Below, one piece after another: positions 51,801 to 57,800 of a DNA stretch of 64,000 bases; the first letter of the stretch is position 1; every line of letters starts with the position of its first letter. The stretch covers positions 14,865,862 to 14,929,861 of the forward strand of contig NC_086379.1 in assembly GCF_036588685.1 (NCBI RefSeq), written 5' to 3'. Under the pieces are notes generated by a model, which saw only the letters and a list, made by a program, of their open reading frames with translations, had not been told where the DNA came from and did no database searches. The position numbers and the translations under genes were made by a program. The DNA is from Mytilus trossulus (Eukaryota; Mollusca; Bivalvia; Mytilida; Mytilidae).

Positions 51801-54800
51801 TTTAAGTCAGGAGTATGAAGTTAAGTGGTTGTAGTTTAAGTCATGAGTATGAAGTTAAGTGGTTGTCGTTTAAGTCAGGATATTATAAAAAAGAAGATGT
51901 GGTATGATTGTCAATGAGACAACTATCCACAAAAGACCAAAATGACACAAACATTAACAATTATAGGTCTCCGTACGGCCTTGTTTCATGTTGGTGCCTT
52001 TTAAATTCGGCTATAACGGTATAAATTTTTCTCATTGATGAAGGCCACACGGTTGGCTATAATTGCTAACATTCATTTCAATCGAACGCTGGTGGATAAT
52101 TGTCTAGTTGGTCTGTTCACAATGTTTTAATATGTTATACAATAACTTTGTTTCTCTTGCCAAGCTTAAAAAAGAAATCATGTTAATATTTAAATTTGTT
52201 TCAGACTTTATCCAGAGGAAGTATAAATCATTACATAATGAGTGTCCCAGAATGGCTAGGACCTCTGACCTATATTAGGATGTGGCATGATAATAGTGGG
52301 AAGGGAAGGAATCAGGGATGGTATCTCAACAAAATTATTATCACTGACCTACAAACAAGAGAAACGTAAATAAAAATCTGTGAAATTAAAACAACAAGAC
52401 TGTGATATACTAGTATAGTATTTTAATGACGTTGTAAAAATTAAAATATGAACCTTCCTTTTTCAAAAGCAATTGTGATTCCAGCTTTACAAACTATATA
52501 TCTAAAGTTAACAAAGTTTCTGTGTAACAAAACAATTGCTACGCTTTAGATAGTATAACGTTACGTATTTTTATAGTCCCTTTATTTTGTTGTTATCTAA
52601 TAAGTGCATGTTTTCCGTTATTACGTTTATTCAAATTTAAAACTGTAAAGAACATATTTCAATCGCACATTGGATGGTGACGGAACTTAACAATCAACAA
52701 ATAAAATAATCATACAATAAGACAATAAAACTAAAGTAATGGTGGTTCTTTTCTTTGCAGGTTTTTCTTTCTGTGTAATAAATGGTTTGCTGTAGAAGAA
52801 GATGATGGCATGGTCGATAGGTTGATACCAGTAGCAGGATCACAAGATCTTACAAGCTTTCAAAACGTATTTATGACAAAGACAAGGAAAAATTTCAGTG
52901 ATTCTCATCTGTGGATATCTATATTCTCTAGACCACAGAGAAGTAGTTTTACACGAACTCAAAGACTTTCCTGTATCTTATCGTTAGTGTTTACCACAAT
53001 GGTGGCAAATGCTATGTTTTATCAAGCTGAAGAAAAAGTTACAAATGTTGAGTCATTTAAAATAGGACCCTTAGAGTTTACATTGCATGGCTTATACATA
53101 AGCGTTGTTTGCAGTTTTATTGTGCTTCCTATAAATATATTAATTGACTTAATATTCCGAAAATCACGTCCAAAGGAAACAAAGATTACAAATGCATTCA
53201 TGGGAAATGTTAAACCAGTGAGAACACTATCAGAAATTAGATTAAAACCAAGAAATTTTAAGTCTGATGATATGTCTATAAAAGAGGTATCAGACTTTGA
53301 TATTGTACCACAGGAAGATTCAGAACATAAAAATTGTCTGGATGATGAAAGAAATAAATCTGGTACTCCAGAGTCATCGACCGAGCATTCTCAAACAGTA
53401 AAACGTAAAGAAAAGTTCAAATTGCCTCATTGGTGTGTTTACATTGGTTGGTTATTAGTTTTTATATCCGCTGGAGTGTCCTCGTTCTTTACGTTCCTGT
53501 ACAGCATGGAATGGGGTAAAGAGAAATCCTTAAACTGGTTATCATCTATGATCCTTTCAATATTTGAATCGGTAACAGTCATACAGCCTACCAAGGTAAG
53601 TACTATTATGTCAATTTAATTAATTATAGATAGATATATACTTCGCCCTATCGGACACATTAAAATTATTTATTTGAACTCATCTGAATTTCTGATATAT
53701 AAAAGTGCAATTGGAGGTTTAAAAGAAGTTACATTCATCAAATATATCCATAAAAGGGAACACACATGTTTTTAATTCTTGCCAAACAGAGAAAATATTA
53801 GTACACATTTGAGTAAATCATTTTAAAACAAGTCGTAATCTATAAGTTGTTCACAGAATACCTCCTGACAAATTATCATGCAATCTTCGTTTTAATGTTG
53901 TCTTGACTTATTTCTTGTCTTTCGATAGATTATCGTCATTGCTGTACTTATTGCTGCATTACTGCGCAAACCAGATATTGAAGACGAAACAGACTTTGAT
54001 GAGGATGCATCTAATCACCCAAAACCAGATGAGGAATTAATTCATTCCTCACCAAAACGAGGTAATTCTGACAGATATGTATTTGTTTATTTGATATTTA
54101 TTGTTTTATGTTCAAGACGGGCATGGAAGACACACTTATTTGCAATGATTATCAAATTGTTATGATAGAATAGCTTTGATTTTGCATACATTTTATTGAT
54201 AGCAGAGGAATAGGTCCGTTTTTTCGTGAAGTGTTTTTTTATATTGGAGATAAATGGTATCTTAGAAAATGTGTTTGTTGGTAAATAATTATATCGCATT
54301 TTGGTTATTGTGTTCTTTGGGTCCCTTTGCCAATATAGCTCCTCCTGTGTTTAAACATATCCGAGCCTTTAATATTTGATTTAAAGCGTTCTTGGTGAAG
54401 CGGCTTAATAAAGAAAATCTTTTCAAGCACATCAAATTCATAATGAAGAATATCAACTTTTAAACAAACATTCCACTGCAATGATGTTTTAATTATAACA
54501 TGATTATTTGAAAAGCTTTTTGACCAAATATACAAAATAAGAACCGTTTTATTAGTTTTTAAATGTTTTTACTTTTTCAGAAATGCGACCATCTTTACAT
54601 ATTGAACCACCAGATCCTGAAGAAGTTGCTAAAGCAAGAGAAATAAGGTTGAAAGAGATGAAAATGCACGCTGCATTGAGGGAAATCGTATTTTATTTTC
54701 TATTTCTGGCGTTGATGATATTAGTAGCAAATCACAACAGAGATACTAGATCGTTTAACGTAAAAGATGCAATTGTTCAAATGTTAACAGTGGAACAAAA

Positions 54801-57800
54801 TTTAACCAAGGTTTGTTAGCTAATGCTCTGAGAGATTTTTCTTCACGTTTTATGAAATTTTATAATTTACCTGTGACGGCATTTTTTTTGTGGCGATGAA
54901 AAAGAGGGGCGAAAGATACCAGAGAGACACTCAAACTCATAGATTGAATATAAAATGACAACGCCATGGCTAAAAATGAAGAAAGACAAACAAACAAACA
55001 CATAGTACACATAACGCAACAAAGCAAACTAAAGACTAAGCAATACGAACCCCATCCGAAAACTACAGGTAAGCAGATCCTGCTCCATGTATGGCACCCG
55101 TCGTGTTGCTCATGTAGTTACACGCCCGGTAATAGTCTTATTCGGTAGGTCACATTCATGAAAGGGAAGGAACATATCCGATCACATATGTGAAGCGATT
55201 ATTCCATAACATTCTTGTGATGCACAGTTCGTAATTTTGTCATGCTGTGTTTGTGTACTGCTCACATTACTTGAGGCATTCTATGTTATTTTGTGGTTAA
55301 CATATCGGAAGGTATATTATTTATTTATGTCTTTCCTGAGTGTCCATGCATTTATTTTTTTTGTCATTCGAACGGTAAATTTAACATTGATTTAAAGCGC
55401 GAGGTTTTGCTAGCCATAACACTAGATTCAACCCACCATTTTTTTTCTTAAAACTTTCTGTACAAAGTTAAAAAAATATGGCAGCTGTTATCTTATAGTT
55501 CGTTTCTATTTAAATGGCATTGTAGTTTATTTTTTGTTGCACTTCATGTTGGTTCGTTATTTTCCTCTAATACTAGTTGATGTATTTCCCTCGGTTTTAG
55601 TTTGCTTTCTCTAAGTCGATTTATTACTTTTAAACAGGGTGTTTACGGTCGGAACGGGGACTTTAAATCCGATGCCTCGTGTAAAGAGAGTGTCACGCTC
55701 TTTGCACGTTAAGAACCCTTGCAACCACTCTTTGAGGGGTCCGTAGGTGGCCTGTTGCACGGCAAGATTTCTGTCCCTATCCAATATACTCTCATTTTCC
55801 TGTGGCAGTCAGTGGCGGATCCAGGAATTTTCATAAGTGGGGGCCCACAGACTGACCTAAGAGGGGCCCCAACAATCAATCCTGAAATGGTTAGGACCAA
55901 TATGTAATAAAAACAAATTAAATATATAGCAAATTTAGGGATTTGTATAATTTATTTATTAAATACACCAATAATTTGAATAATTATTGGCATTTTTGTT
56001 GAAATATAATTTCAAGCAGACTGGAACATAATGACAGACTGTGAAAGCACCTTTAATATATTTCACACTTCGGTTTATTTTATCAATGCAATTCTGCTGA
56101 CTTGCTTATCACAGCAATCCTATAAAAAAATAGTATCTACTGCATAGACAATTCCTGTCAACAGGTAAAGAGGAGGTTATGTGCATAGGAAAATGTATAG
56201 AATGATATATTGGCTTCAGGGTAGACGAAGAAACTTTTTTTCTTTTAACATTACATTTCTATCTTTATGCAATGTTTTTCTATACAAAACATATTGAAGC
56301 AATAAGTGTTAAGCAGGACATCACAATCTTCTTGCGAGTTTTTGTAAAAAAAATTAAATGAAGGCTGATGTTTTCAATATTTTGGTTATCATATTCAAAA
56401 GTATGCCTTATCAAATCTAGAAAATATCAGATTTTCAGTTGTTTTTACCTTAAAATATTGTTCTTGTTTGTTTCAGATCCATAAACCAGAGCACATATGG
56501 AAATGGATAAAGTTGGAATTACTTCCAAATCTCTATGTATCTAAACATTGGAATGGCGATCCGTTGGGCTCTCTCGGGGAAAGAATTGTTTCAACATTAC
56601 AGTCGTACAGAGTTGGTCCGATAAGAATAAGACAAGAACGAGTAAGACCCGGTAAAAACTTTCTTTAGTGTTACTTATTTTATTGCTGATTGTAAACATT
56701 TTGTTTTGTTTTAAATTACGTCTAGTGTCTATTGTATAAAGAGGGACGAAAGATACCAAGGGGACAGTAAAACTCATAAATCTAAAACAAACTGACAACG
56801 CCATGGCTAAAAATGAAAGAGACAAACAGAAAAAACAATAGTACACATGACACAACATAGAAAACTAAAGAATAAACAACATGAACCCCACCAAAAACTA
56901 GCGGTGATCTCAGGTGCTCCGGAAGGGTAAGCAGATCCTGCTCCACATGCGGCACCCGTCGTGTTGCTTATGTGATTACAAATACCATGAATCCGGTAAA
57001 TAGTCTAATTCGGTAGGTCAAATTCAAGAAAGGGAAGGGGATTGTAGCTACGACGCAAGGAACATATCCGATATCATTTGTGAAACGGTTGTTCCATAAC
57101 GGTAAACCAACTCGTATATAGGGAACACACAGCGCATCAAATTTGAGAGTTTATCAATAGGAATAGCATTTATGGTTCTTAGTGGATATATGTCTACTAA
57201 AAATTTGACAAAGGGAGACGCTTTGAAAATTTTATCAATTAAACACGAAATTATGCACAGTAAATTATTGCCTTAATTTATCATGTTCCATGGTTTGACA
57301 CTTTGCTATCGTTACATAAAGCTTCTATCATTGATTGAGAAGCTAAAAGAACTCAAATAACGCAAGCCTAGTCAAGAACAACCCAAGGATAACTCTGACA
57401 ATGCTTCTAAATTATTAACGTGGTGATTATTACATTATCAAAACATCATAAAATGGCATATTATTCTTGTAGACAAAACGCGCGTCTGGCGTTCGAAATG
57501 TTAATCATGATATATTTTATCAGATAATTAAAGCATTTCGTGATTTGAAAAAAAGTAGAGCAAAATATATCAAACGATTACAAACAAACAATATACATTT
57601 TATTTTTCGTTGCAGAATCTTGTAATATTCCATTAGTTATCCATTCTGTTATCGGTGTCTGTAGTCTGGATTGGTCAACCGATGTGGGAGATGAACAAAC
57701 GTATAGCAAAGGCTGGTTAGCACTGCCATCAGAAATGACGTATCGTAATGTTCCAAATTATCCTTGGAAATATCGAGGTCTAATGGATAATGAAGGCATT

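Larger units (their letters stand above)
47487..52204. other. Intron 35, nearly filled by a minisatellite
   Basis: 4718 bases splitting the PLAT domain. About 4220 of them are the 34-bp minisatellite (47661-51880), followed by an inverted pair of family B pieces (51886-52140). Confidence 0.9.
54811..56476. other. Intron 39, a mosaic of dispersed repeats
   Basis: Family D (54890-55215), family E (55395-55638), family C (55635-55800) and family G (55808-55915) follow one another. The rest is AT-rich. Confidence 0.75.
56652..57615. other. Intron 40
   Basis: Family D copy 2 (56735-57120) and a short family A remnant (57467-57500); otherwise AT-rich. Confidence 0.75.

Noticed and set aside
47661..51880. 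CRISPR-like array
   Set aside because: Units are head to tail at 34 bp with no spacers, in an animal intron.
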